A DNA stretch of 64,000 nt from Aestuariibaculum lutulentum. GTDB lineage: Bacteria; Bacteroidota; Bacteroidia; Flavobacteriales; Flavobacteriaceae. Position 1 is the first letter of the stretch; every line of letters begins with the position of its first letter. Below the pieces are notes generated by a model. It was not told the DNA's origin, searched no databases, and was given only the letters and a program-made list of their open reading frames with translations. Positions 9,462 to 17,191 of the stretch are shown here, piece by piece. The stretch is taken from assembly GCF_032926325.1 (NCBI RefSeq), contig NZ_CP136709.1, positions 1,879,501-1,943,500 on the forward strand. Direction: 5' to 3'. The position numbers were made by a program, and so were the translations under genes.

Positions 9462-10902
9462 AAGAAAACATATGTTACACTATAAAAAAATAGGGTTGCT
9501 GGGCGCTGTCGTTTTAACCAGTCTGTATTCTTGTGTGCCGACTATTGGGGTGATGAAGGAACGAAAGGATGTACCGGAACAATTTCAAAATCAATCTTCC
9601 GATACAACAAATACAGCCGATGTTCACTGGCAGGAATATTTTACCGATCCGCATTTGTATGCTTTAATTGAAACGGCATTACAAAATAATCAGGAGTTGA
9701 ATATTACCTTACAGGAAATTGAAATTGCCCGTAATGAAGTGAAAGCCAAAAAAGGAGAGTACTTGCCTTTTGTAGATTTTAAAGCTGGCGCTGAAGTTGA
9801 AAAAGTTGGGCGTTATACCAGCCAGGGTGCGAATGACGCCAATACCGATATCAGACCGGGAGAGGAATTTCCTGAGCCTTTACCGAATTACGGTTTGGCG
9901 CTTCAGGCGCGTTGGGAACTTGACGTTTGGAAAAAGTTGCGCAATGCAAAAAAGGCAACCTACCAGCGTTATATTGCTTCGGTTGAAGGCCGAAACTTTT
10001 TGGTGACAAATCTGATTTCAGAAATCGCCAATTCCTATTACGAATTGCTGGCTTTAGATAATCAGTTGCGTATTGTTGAAGAAAATATCAAAATTCAATC
10101 TAACGCCTTAAATATTGTAAAACTTCAAAAGCAGGCAGCTCGCGTTACCGAGCTGGCAGTGAAACGTTTTGAAGCCGAGGTGATGCACACCAGAAGTTTA
10201 CAATTTGATATTAAACAGCAAATTGTGGAAACCGAAAACAATATCAACTTTTTAGTGGGTAGATTTCCGCAGACGGTTATTAGAAGTTCGGACTCGTTTT
10301 ACGATTTAATTCCTGAACATTTAGCGGTTGGTGTGCCTACGCAATTGTTGGAAAATCGTCCGGATATTCGTCAGGCGGAAATGGAACTAGAAGCAGCAAA
10401 ATTGGATATTAAAGTAGCGAAAGCGAGATTTTATCCATCACTTGGTATTTCGGCAGGGGTAGGTTTAGAGGCTTTTAAACCATCGCTGTTAACCGAAACG
10501 CCAGAGTCGTTATTGTATTCTGTGGTTGGTGATATTGCCGGGCCACTTATTAATAGAAATGAAATAAAAGCGGCATATTATAATGCCAGCGCAAAGCAAA
10601 TACAAGCAGTATTTAATTATGAAAGAACGGTGTTGAACGCGTATCTCGAAGTTGCTAATCAGCTCTCTAAAATTAGTAATCTTGATAAAAGCTACGATTT
10701 GAAATCGCAGAAAGTAGATGCGCTTACCCGTTCAATCGATATTTCGAATACCTTGTTTAAGTCGGCAAGAGCGGATTATTTAGAAGTGTTGTTAACTCAA
10801 AGAGAAGCATTAGAGTCTAAATTTGAGTTGGTTGAAACTAAAAAGGAGCAAATGAATGCGATGGTTAATATGTATCGTGCTTTAGGAGGAGGTTGGGATT
10901 AA
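9451..10902 (+). CDS. Outer-membrane efflux lipoprotein, NodT/TolC family
   Basis: The 483-residue product has a lipobox ending at LTSLYSC (Cys28 from this start). The sequence continues with NodT/OprM features: WQEYFTDPHLYALIETALQNNQELNI, VGVPTQLLENRPDIRQAEMELEAA and KARFYPSLGISAGVGLEAF, plus two long helical repeats. It forms the trimeric exit duct for the RND pump encoded just upstream. The start at 9451 lies inside the pump gene. An in-frame ATG at 9472 (MLHYKKIGLLG) would give a more usual signal peptide length and is an equally plausible start. Confidence 0.92.
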   Translation: MNNKRKHMLHYKKIGLLGAVVLTSLYSCVPTIGVMKERKDVPEQFQNQSSDTTNTADVHWQEYFTDPHLYALIETALQNNQELNITLQEIEIARNEVKAKKGEYLPFVDFKAGAEVEKVGRYTSQGANDANTDIRPGEEFPEPLPNYGLALQARWELDVWKKLRNAKKATYQRYIASVEGRNFLVTNLISEIANSYYELLALDNQLRIVEENIKIQSNALNIVKLQKQAARVTELAVKRFEAEVMHTRSLQFDIKQQIVETENNINFLVGRFPQTVIRSSDSFYDLIPEHLAVGVPTQLLENRPDIRQAEMELEAAKLDIKVAKARFYPSLGISAGVGLEAFKPSLLTETPESLLYSVVGDIAGPLINRNEIKAAYYNASAKQIQAVFNYERTVLNAYLEVANQLSKISNLDKSYDLKSQKVDALTRSIDISNTLFKSARADYLEVLLTQREALESKFELVETKKEQMNAMVNMYRALGGGWD

Positions 10903-10931
10903 GCTCCTCCTGATTTTAGTGTTTTGATGAG

Positions 10932-10965
10932 AAAACCCCAAAGGATTTGGTCTTTTGGGGTTTTT
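10932..10965. terminator. Bidirectional intrinsic terminator after the efflux operon
   Basis: AAAACCCCAAA pairs with TTTGGGGTTTT around a short G/T loop, with T-runs on both strands. It sits between the convergent channel gene (+) and lipoprotein gene (-). Confidence 0.75.
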
Positions 10966-10976
10966 GATTAAAACTA

Positions 10977-11513
10977 TTATTGATTTGTTAAATAGTATTC
11001 TACATTTATGATTTCCATTGTACTTGCACTTCCATAAATTAATGATTCTTCCTTGTCAAAAGTGAGTGTACAGGAAGAATTAGCATCAATGCTATAGCAA
11101 TGATTTGTTGCATTAGAAGCATAGTAGTTGCCAGAAGTGTATTCAACATTATCAGATTTAATGGTTAATACAGCAATACCTTCCACAGGAAAATTATTTG
11201 GGTTATTAAGTTTGATTTCAAACTGAAGTCTAGAGGTGTCATTGCTAGTATCAGGGGTGTAATTGAAACTAATAATCTCATATTTGAAGTTTTCTAATAT
11301 TGGCGCATTAACTTCAATAGGTTCTGGGTCAGGAGTGTCACAAGGAACTTCCATTGTTGTTTCGTAATAATAAGATTGATTATTTACGAAATAAACATTA
11401 TTTACGGTTATAGTTTTGGTACAATCATCATCTTTGGAATTGTCACAACTATAGGTGAGAATTAAGTAAGTGCATGCGAGAAGATATTTAATAGTTTTTA
11501 TTACCATGTTCAA
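10977..11513 (-). CDS. Hypothetical lipoprotein
   Basis: The product has 178 residues (176 if the second Met, MVIKTIKYLL, is used). The signal peptide ends in a lipobox (LTYSC), followed by an acidic DNSKDDD stretch of the kind linked to surface export of Bacteroidetes lipoproteins. The mature part reads as beta-rich, with FEIKLNNPNNFPVEGIAVLTI resembling an LEA-like or Ig-like fold. I recognise no family. It is probably monocistronic, with a terminator 40 bp upstream belonging to the preceding gene. Four Cys residues remain in the mature part and could form disulfides. Confidence 0.65.
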   Translation of the reverse strand: MNMVIKTIKYLLACTYLILTYSCDNSKDDDCTKTITVNNVYFVNNQSYYYETTMEVPCDTPDPEPIEVNAPILENFKYEIISFNYTPDTSNDTSRLQFEIKLNNPNNFPVEGIAVLTIKSDNVEYTSGNYYASNATNHCYSIDANSSCTLTFDKEESLIYGSASTMEIINVEYYLTNQ

Positions 11514-11551
11514 TAAAATTTAAGGCATATCATTAAGAAATGAGGTTTAAA

Positions 11552-11582
11552 AGAAAACCCCAAATAACTTTATTATTTGGGG
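11552..11582 (-). terminator. Intrinsic terminator downstream of the M1 peptidase gene
   Basis: On the minus strand CCCCAAATAA pairs with TTATTTGGGG around a 5-nt loop, followed by TTTTCTTTT. Confidence 0.75.
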
Positions 11583-11605
11583 TCAAAATTATAAATTATT
11601 ACTGT

Positions 11606-13834
11606 TTATTTTTGAGTTTTCTTCTCTTTAAAACTATCAAAATCCGATGGAGTTTCCGTTTTCGGGAAGCTGTTATTGTTCATATCGGTATCGGCAAATT
11701 CAAAATTAGGATCTAAATTAACCGTGCTTACTTCTTTGTCTTTCAAGAAGGTTTTTGTCACTTCATATTCGTTAAGTCTCCAGATATCGGCAGGTAATTT
11801 GTCGGTTTCTTTTGAGCCATCGGTATATACCCACTCAATAGTTACAGGCATGATTAAACCACCAACATTTTTTATGGTGATTTCATAAATGTTTTTGCCT
11901 TGTAATTGTTTACGCATTTCGGCTTCATCCAGTCTGGATAAAAATCCGCCGTAAGCATTATCAGGCGTGTCGGTCATGGTAATCACTTCTGGTCCGTTTG
12001 AAAAATCTTTTGGGTTTTCAGCAGTGCTTTCCCCTTCAATTTTCACGGATTTCTTTTTCTGCTGATCTTCAATGTTCAGGTTTTCTTCGTAAACTTTATA
12101 CCACTTTACATTGCTTAATTCCATGTCAACATGATCCACAGTGAAAAACCAGCCTCTAAAAAACCAATCTAAATCGGTAGCTGTAGCATCTTCAAGTGTT
12201 CTGAATAAATCGCCTGGATTTGGGTGTTTGTATTTCCAGCGATTAGCATATTCTTTAAATGCCTGGTCGAATAATTCTTTGCCAATAATTGATTCGCGAA
12301 GCATTTGTAATCCTACCGTTGGTTTTTGGTAAAAGTTGTTTCCAAATTGGGTTAATAATTCGTTATCTGAAGTGGTCATGATTGGGCGTAAAATATTTTT
12401 ATCGCCACTCATAAACGGCACAATGCTTTTTGGTGTGGTATAACTGAATTGAGGATAGCGTTCTTCAATAGTACGCTGGTGGATAAACGTGTTTAAACCT
12501 TCGTCCATCCACATCCATTTACGCTCATCTGAACTTATAATCATCGGGAACCAGTTATGTCCCACTTCGTGGACAATGGTACCAATCATTCCTTTTTTAG
12601 CGCCGTCACTCATTTTGCCATCTTTTGGGCGACCACCATTAAAGCTAATCATTGGGAATTCCATACCAATATTAGAAGTGTTCACCGAAATAGCTACTGG
12701 ATATGGGTAGTCGAAAGTGGCTTCAGAATACACTTCCAAAGCATTTTTTATCGCTTTTGTAGATTCTTCTTCCCACACCGGAAGACCTTCTTCAGGAAAG
12801 TAAGACATCGCCATTACTGTATTGGTTGGTAATTTTACAGCCTGAGCATCCCAGATAAATTTCCTAGAAGAAGCGAAAGAAAAATCTCTTACGTTTTCAG
12901 CATGGAATTTCCATGTTTTCGTTTTTGAGCTTTTTGTTTTTTTATTAGCGGCAGCTTCTTCCTGAGTGATGATTAAAACAGGTTTGTCGAACGATTTTTT
13001 GGCATCATCAAAGCGTTTTCTTTGTGTTTTTGTTAATACATTTTCACTATTTTGAAGTTCTCCAGTTGCTGCAACCACATGATCTTCAGGAACGGTAATT
13101 TCAACATCGTAATCACCAAACTCCAAAGCGAATTCACCTAAGCGTCTAAATTGTTGATTTTGCCAGCCTTCGGTATCGTTATAAACCGCCATTCTTGGAA
13201 ACCAGTGCGCAATTAAATAAATGGTATTGTCATCTTCCGGGAAATATTCATAACCTTCACGACTTAACATAAACATGCTTCTGTCGGTAATCGGGTAAGA
13301 CCAGCCTAAAGAAAAACTTAAGTTTTCACCCGATTTTAAAGGTGTGTTTAAAAGAACCTTCATCATGGTGTTATTCACCAAGGCTTTAATTGTGTTTCCA
13401 GAAGTATCTTTTATGTATTTAATGGAATAACCTGCCGGGAAGTCAATAGCTCTGGTAAGGAATTGCATTTGTCGGCTGTTCATACCATCGGAAACACCAC
13501 CTAAGGCATCACCAAAATCAGGGTTTTCTTTTTTGTTGACGTTTTGTTCCAGTTGAAGCCATAAATAGGTTAGGTCGTCTGGTGAATTGTTGTAATACGT
13601 AATGGTTTCTTCTCCAGTTAAAACATTTGTTTTTTCATCTATTGAAGCTTTGATTTTGTAATCGGCTCGTTGTTGCCAGTATTCACGTCCGGGAGCGCCA
13701 CTAGCGGTACGGTAAGAGTTTGGTGGTGCAATCATATTATCGATTGGCTCAAATTTGCCTTGCCATGGTTTGGTTTGTGCCTGTGCAGAAAAAATGGCAC
13801 AGACGGGCAATAGAAGTAAGTAATGTAAACGCAT
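11606..13834 (-). CDS. M1 family zinc metallopeptidase (aminopeptidase N-like), secreted
   Basis: The 742-residue product has a signal peptide (MRLHYLLLLPVCAIFSAQAQ). The zinc site HEVGHNW (His422, Glu423, His426) is followed 18 residues later by Glu445 in WMDEGLNTF. A GAMEN-like exopeptidase motif is present as GMEFPMISF at about 395. The N-terminal domain has the M1 saddle features (TGEETITYYNNSPDDLTYLWL). The family removes N-terminal residues from peptides. A signal peptide and lack of membrane anchor imply periplasmic or exported action. It is the only gene in its transcript, with its own terminator downstream. Bacteroidetes genomes carry several such paralogues, so the exact substrate is unknown. 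Confidence 0.9.
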   Translation of the reverse strand: MRLHYLLLLPVCAIFSAQAQTKPWQGKFEPIDNMIAPPNSYRTASGAPGREYWQQRADYKIKASIDEKTNVLTGEETITYYNNSPDDLTYLWLQLEQNVNKKENPDFGDALGGVSDGMNSRQMQFLTRAIDFPAGYSIKYIKDTSGNTIKALVNNTMMKVLLNTPLKSGENLSFSLGWSYPITDRSMFMLSREGYEYFPEDDNTIYLIAHWFPRMAVYNDTEGWQNQQFRRLGEFALEFGDYDVEITVPEDHVVAATGELQNSENVLTKTQRKRFDDAKKSFDKPVLIITQEEAAANKKTKSSKTKTWKFHAENVRDFSFASSRKFIWDAQAVKLPTNTVMAMSYFPEEGLPVWEEESTKAIKNALEVYSEATFDYPYPVAISVNTSNIGMEFPMISFNGGRPKDGKMSDGAKKGMIGTIVHEVGHNWFPMIISSDERKWMWMDEGLNTFIHQRTIEERYPQFSYTTPKSIVPFMSGDKNILRPIMTTSDNELLTQFGNNFYQKPTVGLQMLRESIIGKELFDQAFKEYANRWKYKHPNPGDLFRTLEDATATDLDWFFRGWFFTVDHVDMELSNVKWYKVYEENLNIEDQQKKKSVKIEGESTAENPKDFSNGPEVITMTDTPDNAYGGFLSRLDEAEMRKQLQGKNIYEITIKNVGGLIMPVTIEWVYTDGSKETDKLPADIWRLNEYEVTKTFLKDKEVSTVNLDPNFEFADTDMNNNSFPKTETPSDFDSFKEKKTQK

Positions 13835-14036
13835 AAATATTTAAAGTTAGTCACAATAGAAGGACAAGATAATAAATAGTTTGAGTCGAGTTGTTAAAAC
13901 AGGCCGAGAATTGCATTATACTTGGAATAAGTGGGTTTTTCCCGTAAAATTATACAGATAAAATTTGATTTGGAATTTAAAGAAAATGAGTTCAAACGTT
14001 TAACCTTAAATTATGATTATAAATCCTAAGCTTTTG

Positions 14037-14067
14037 TTGTTAAATGCATAAGTGTTCAGTACATTTG
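14037..14067 (+). promoter_or_regulatory. Candidate ppa promoter (TTG, 20 nt, TACATTTG)
   Basis: TTG at 14037-14039 and TACATTTG at 14060-14067 fit the Bacteroidetes -33/-7 pattern with a 20-nt spacer. The predicted start of transcription near 14074 shows that translation begins at ATG 14088, not at the in-frame ATG at 14052. Confidence 0.6.
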
Positions 14068-14087
14068 CACGACCAAATACGAATATA

Positions 14088-14612
14088 ATGAGCAACGAAC
14101 AAGTAACATTTGATGTTTTAATAGAAATCCCAAAGGGTAGTAGAAATAAATACGAGTACGATTTTACATTACACAAAATCCGTTTTGATCGCATGTTGTT
14201 TTCATCGATGATGTATCCGGGTGATTACGGTTTTATTCCTGAAACCTTAGCACTAGATCAAGACCCTTTAGATATTTTAGTTTTAGGGCATCAGCCAACT
14301 TTCCCAATGATAGTTATGGAGGTAAGACCAATTGGTGTTTTCTATATGACTGATGAGAAAGGTCCGGATGAAAAAGTTATTTGTGTTCCTGTATCAGATC
14401 CAATCTGGAGTAAAAAGATGGATATTAGCGATATTAACCCACACCGTTTAAAAGAAATCGAGCATTTCTTCCAGGTATATAAAGACTTAGAGAAGAAAAA
14501 AGTAGATACAGGTGGATGGGGTAATGCAGACGATGCGGTTAGAATTTACCAGGAGTGTGTGAAGCGTTATGAAGAAAGCGACCACAAGAAAAAAAGAACC
14601 TTTACAATCTAA
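14088..14612 (+). CDS. ppa: Inorganic pyrophosphatase (family I, soluble)
   Basis: The 174-residue product carries the family I active-site pattern YPGDYGFIPETLALDQDPLDILVL, with the acidic metal ligands, and a Lys/Arg-rich anion site (GSRNKYEYDFTLHKIRFDR). The enzyme hydrolyses pyrophosphate from biosynthetic reactions in the cytoplasm. I start at ATG 14088 (MSNEQVTFDVLIEIPKGSRN). The longer reading to 14052 lies within the promoter and adds atypical residues. The membrane pyrophosphatase hppA follows 131 bp downstream, behind a terminator, so the two PPi-consuming enzymes are neighbours but probably separate transcripts. Confidence 0.95.
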   Translation: MSNEQVTFDVLIEIPKGSRNKYEYDFTLHKIRFDRMLFSSMMYPGDYGFIPETLALDQDPLDILVLGHQPTFPMIVMEVRPIGVFYMTDEKGPDEKVICVPVSDPIWSKKMDISDINPHRLKEIEHFFQVYKDLEKKKVDTGGWGNADDAVRIYQECVKRYEESDHKKKRTFTI

Positions 14613-14646
14613 ATTCACAGATTAATAAAATATTGTAAAATGAATG

Positions 14647-14677
14647 AGCCATCTTTAACAAAAGGTGGCTTTTTTTA
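14647..14677 (+). terminator. Intrinsic terminator after ppa
   Basis: AGCCATCTTT pairs with AAAGGTGGCT (one T-G) around TAACA-type loop bases, followed by seven T. Confidence 0.8.
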
Positions 14678-14743
14678 TCACTTATATTTTCCTATTTTTA
14701 GCAGTATTAAAAAAATATATTAACATAAAACCAATAAACTAAT

Positions 14744-17125
14744 ATGGAATTAATAGTGAACTTTTTACCGCTTTTCGGAGTGTTGGCATTAGCATTTGTA
14801 TTTATTAAAAGTGCCTGGGTGTCCAAGCAGGATCAGGGCAATGAAAAAATGATTAAAATTGCTAAAAATATAGCCGATGGGGCTATGTCGTTCCTTAAAG
14901 CCGAATATAAAATTTTATCAATATTTGTTATTGCCGTAGCCGTTTTATTGTATTTTAAAGGAAGTGCCGAAGCAGGCTCTAACGGTATGGTTGCAGTATC
15001 ATTTATTGTGGGCGCTATTTGTTCTGCGTTAGCAGGTTTTATAGGAATGAAAGTAGCTACTAAAGCCAATGTAAGAACTACAAGTGCCGCGAGAGTATCC
15101 TTAGGGAAAGCACTTGAGGTGGCTTTTGCTGGTGGTGCTGTTATGGGACTTGGTGTTGTGGGCTTAGGTGTACTTGGATTAAGCGGCCTTTTCATGATTT
15201 ATAGCGAAATGGGCTGGGGCATCAACGAAGTGCTTAATGTGCTTTCCGGATTTTCTCTTGGAGCTTCGTCAATTGCATTATTTGCACGTGTAGGCGGTGG
15301 AATTTACACCAAAGCTGCCGATGTAGGTGCCGATTTAGTAGGGAAGGTGGAAGCAGGTATCCCTGAAGATCACCCGTTAAACCCAGCAACCATTGCCGAT
15401 AACGTTGGAGATAACGTAGGAGATGTTGCCGGAATGGGAGCCGATTTATTTGAGTCTTATGTGGGATCTATTATCGGAACCATGGTGCTAGGTGCCTTTA
15501 TTATCACTCCTGATTTTAATGGACTTGGAGCTGTTTATTTACCGTTGGTATTAGCGGCTGTAGGTATTATTATGTCTATTATAGGTACTTTCTTTGTAAA
15601 GGTTAAAGACGGCGGGAATCCACAAACCGCTTTAAATATTGGTGAGTTCGGCTCAGCAGGGTTAATGGTTGTTGCCTCTTATTTTATTATTAATACCATG
15701 ATTCCAACGGGAACCGAAGGTTTGCCAAACGGATCATTAGGTGTTTTTATAGCGGTTATTGCAGGTTTGATAGCTGGTTTAGCCGTTGGAAAAGTAACCG
15801 AATATTATACAGGAACAGGTAAAGCTCCAGTAAATTCAATTGTTAAGCAATCTGAAACAGGTTCTGCAACTAATATTATTGCCGGATTAGGTATTGGGAT
15901 GATGTCTACAGCAATTCCAATTATTTTAATTGCTGCGGCTATTTTAGTGTCGCATTATTTTGCAGGATTATATGGTATCGCTATTGCGGCAGTGGGGATG
16001 TTAGCAAACACAGGAATTCAGTTAGCAGTTGATGCTTACGGACCTATTTCTGATAATGCTGGTGGTATAGCTGAAATGGCGGAATTACCAAGTGAAGTTC
16101 GTGAGCGTACCGATAAATTAGATGCAGTTGGAAATACTACAGCAGCCATTGGAAAGGGATTTGCGATTGCTTCGGCAGCTTTAACAGCTTTGGCGTTATT
16201 TGCAGCCTTTATGAAAACAGCAAATGTAACGGCTATCGATGTATCGCAACCAGATATTATGGCGGGATTACTTGTAGGAGGAATGTTGCCTTTTGTGTTT
16301 TCAGCTTTATCGATGAATGCTGTTGGACGTGCAGCCATGGCTATGATTGAAGAAGTTCGTCGTCAGTTTAGAGATATTCCAAAGTTAAAGGCAGCTTTAG
16401 AAGTGATGCGTAAATACGATTCAGATATGAGTAAAGCTTCGGAAGCTGATAGAAAAATATTTGATGAAGCCGATGGGGTTGCAGAATACGAAAAATGTGT
16501 GGCTATTTCAACACAAGCGTCGATAAGAGAAATGGTATTGCCAGGACTTTTGGCGATTGCCGTACCTGTAGCTATCGGATTTATTGGAGGAGCAGAAATG
16601 TTAGGCGGTTTATTAGCTGGAGTGACGACTTGTGGTGTACTTATGGCAATTTTTCAGTCTAATGCTGGTGGTGCCTGGGATAACGCTAAAAAAACCATTG
16701 AAGAACAAGGAAGAAAAGGAACTGATGCGCATAAAGCTGCAGTGGTAGGAGATACGGTTGGAGATCCGTTTAAAGATACATCGGGTCCTTCGTTAAATAT
16801 CTTATTGAAATTAATGAGTGTTGTGGCTTTGGTTATTGCGCCTAGTATTGCCTTATCTTTAGATGGCGATACGGCTTATGCTTCAAATCAAGTTGAGGTC
16901 GCTAAAGAAGTGAAAGTAAATATGACTAAAAATGATGATGGTACTGTAAAAGCAATAGTAACTACGGTAACGACTTCTAATGGAGAAACATCAACATCGT
17001 ATGATACTTTTGAGGGAACAGAAGATGAAGTGAAGTCTAGTGTTGAAGCTTTAGGTGAAAAATCAGGTGATCATATCATCGTGAAGAAAGTTGTAAGGGA
17101 CGTAGAATCTGAAATTGGAGACTAA
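14744..17125 (+). CDS. hppA: Membrane-bound ion-translocating pyrophosphatase (K+-dependent type)
   Basis: The 793-residue integral membrane protein has about 16 TM segments. Substrate-site motifs are [20 protein letters not shown] and [20 protein letters not shown] at about 195-245, and [20 protein letters not shown] at about 430. The K+-dependence marker is [10 protein letters not shown] with Ala467 where K+-independent enzymes have Lys, so it falls in the K+-dependent group. Whether it pumps H+ or Na+ cannot be read from this; characterised Flavobacterium relatives pump H+. PPi hydrolysis drives ion export across the inner membrane. Residues 706-793 form a soluble, charged C-terminal extension beyond the conserved core. 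A bidirectional terminator follows. Confidence 0.95.
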   Translation: MELIVNFLPLFGVLALAFVFIKSAWVSKQDQGNEKMIKIAKNIADGAMSFLKAEYKILSIFVIAVAVLLYFKGSAEAGSNGMVAVSFIVGAICSALAGFIGMKVATKANVRTTSAARVSLGKALEVAFAGGAVMGLGVVGLGVLGLSGLFMIYSEMGWGINEVLNVLSGFSLGASSIALFARVGGGIYTKAADVGADLVGKVEAGIPEDHPLNPATIADNVGDNVGDVAGMGADLFESYVGSIIGTMVLGAFIITPDFNGLGAVYLPLVLAAVGIIMSIIGTFFVKVKDGGNPQTALNIGEFGSAGLMVVASYFIINTMIPTGTEGLPNGSLGVFIAVIAGLIAGLAVGKVTEYYTGTGKAPVNSIVKQSETGSATNIIAGLGIGMMSTAIPIILIAAAILVSHYFAGLYGIAIAAVGMLANTGIQLAVDAYGPISDNAGGIAEMAELPSEVRERTDKLDAVGNTTAAIGKGFAIASAALTALALFAAFMKTANVTAIDVSQPDIMAGLLVGGMLPFVFSALSMNAVGRAAMAMIEEVRRQFRDIPKLKAALEVMRKYDSDMSKASEADRKIFDEADGVAEYEKCVAISTQASIREMVLPGLLAIAVPVAIGFIGGAEMLGGLLAGVTTCGVLMAIFQSNAGGAWDNAKKTIEEQGRKGTDAHKAAVVGDTVGDPFKDTSGPSLNILLKLMSVVALVIAPSIALSLDGDTAYASNQVEVAKEVKVNMTKNDDGTVKAIVTTVTTSNGETSTSYDTFEGTEDEVKSSVEALGEKSGDHIIVKKVVRDVESEIGD

Positions 17126-17143
17126 AGTTGAACAAATTACAGT

Positions 17144-17178
17144 AAAAAAAAGCCACACTTAAAGTGTGGCTTTTTTTT
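17144..17178. terminator. Bidirectional terminator between hppA and the S9 peptidase gene
   Basis: GCCACACTT pairs with AAGTGTGGC, flanked by eight A on the left and eight T on the right, so it works for both convergent genes. Confidence 0.9.
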
Positions 17179-17191
17179 ACTGTAAAACTGT

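Noticed and set aside
14052..14087. Upstream ATG start for ppa
   Set aside because: It lies inside the predicted promoter (TACATTTG at 14060); ATG 14088 gives the usual start of the family.
15600..16400. Long minus-strand frames opposite hppA
   Set aside because: They are antisense shadows of a well-conserved gene with low-complexity translations and no start context.
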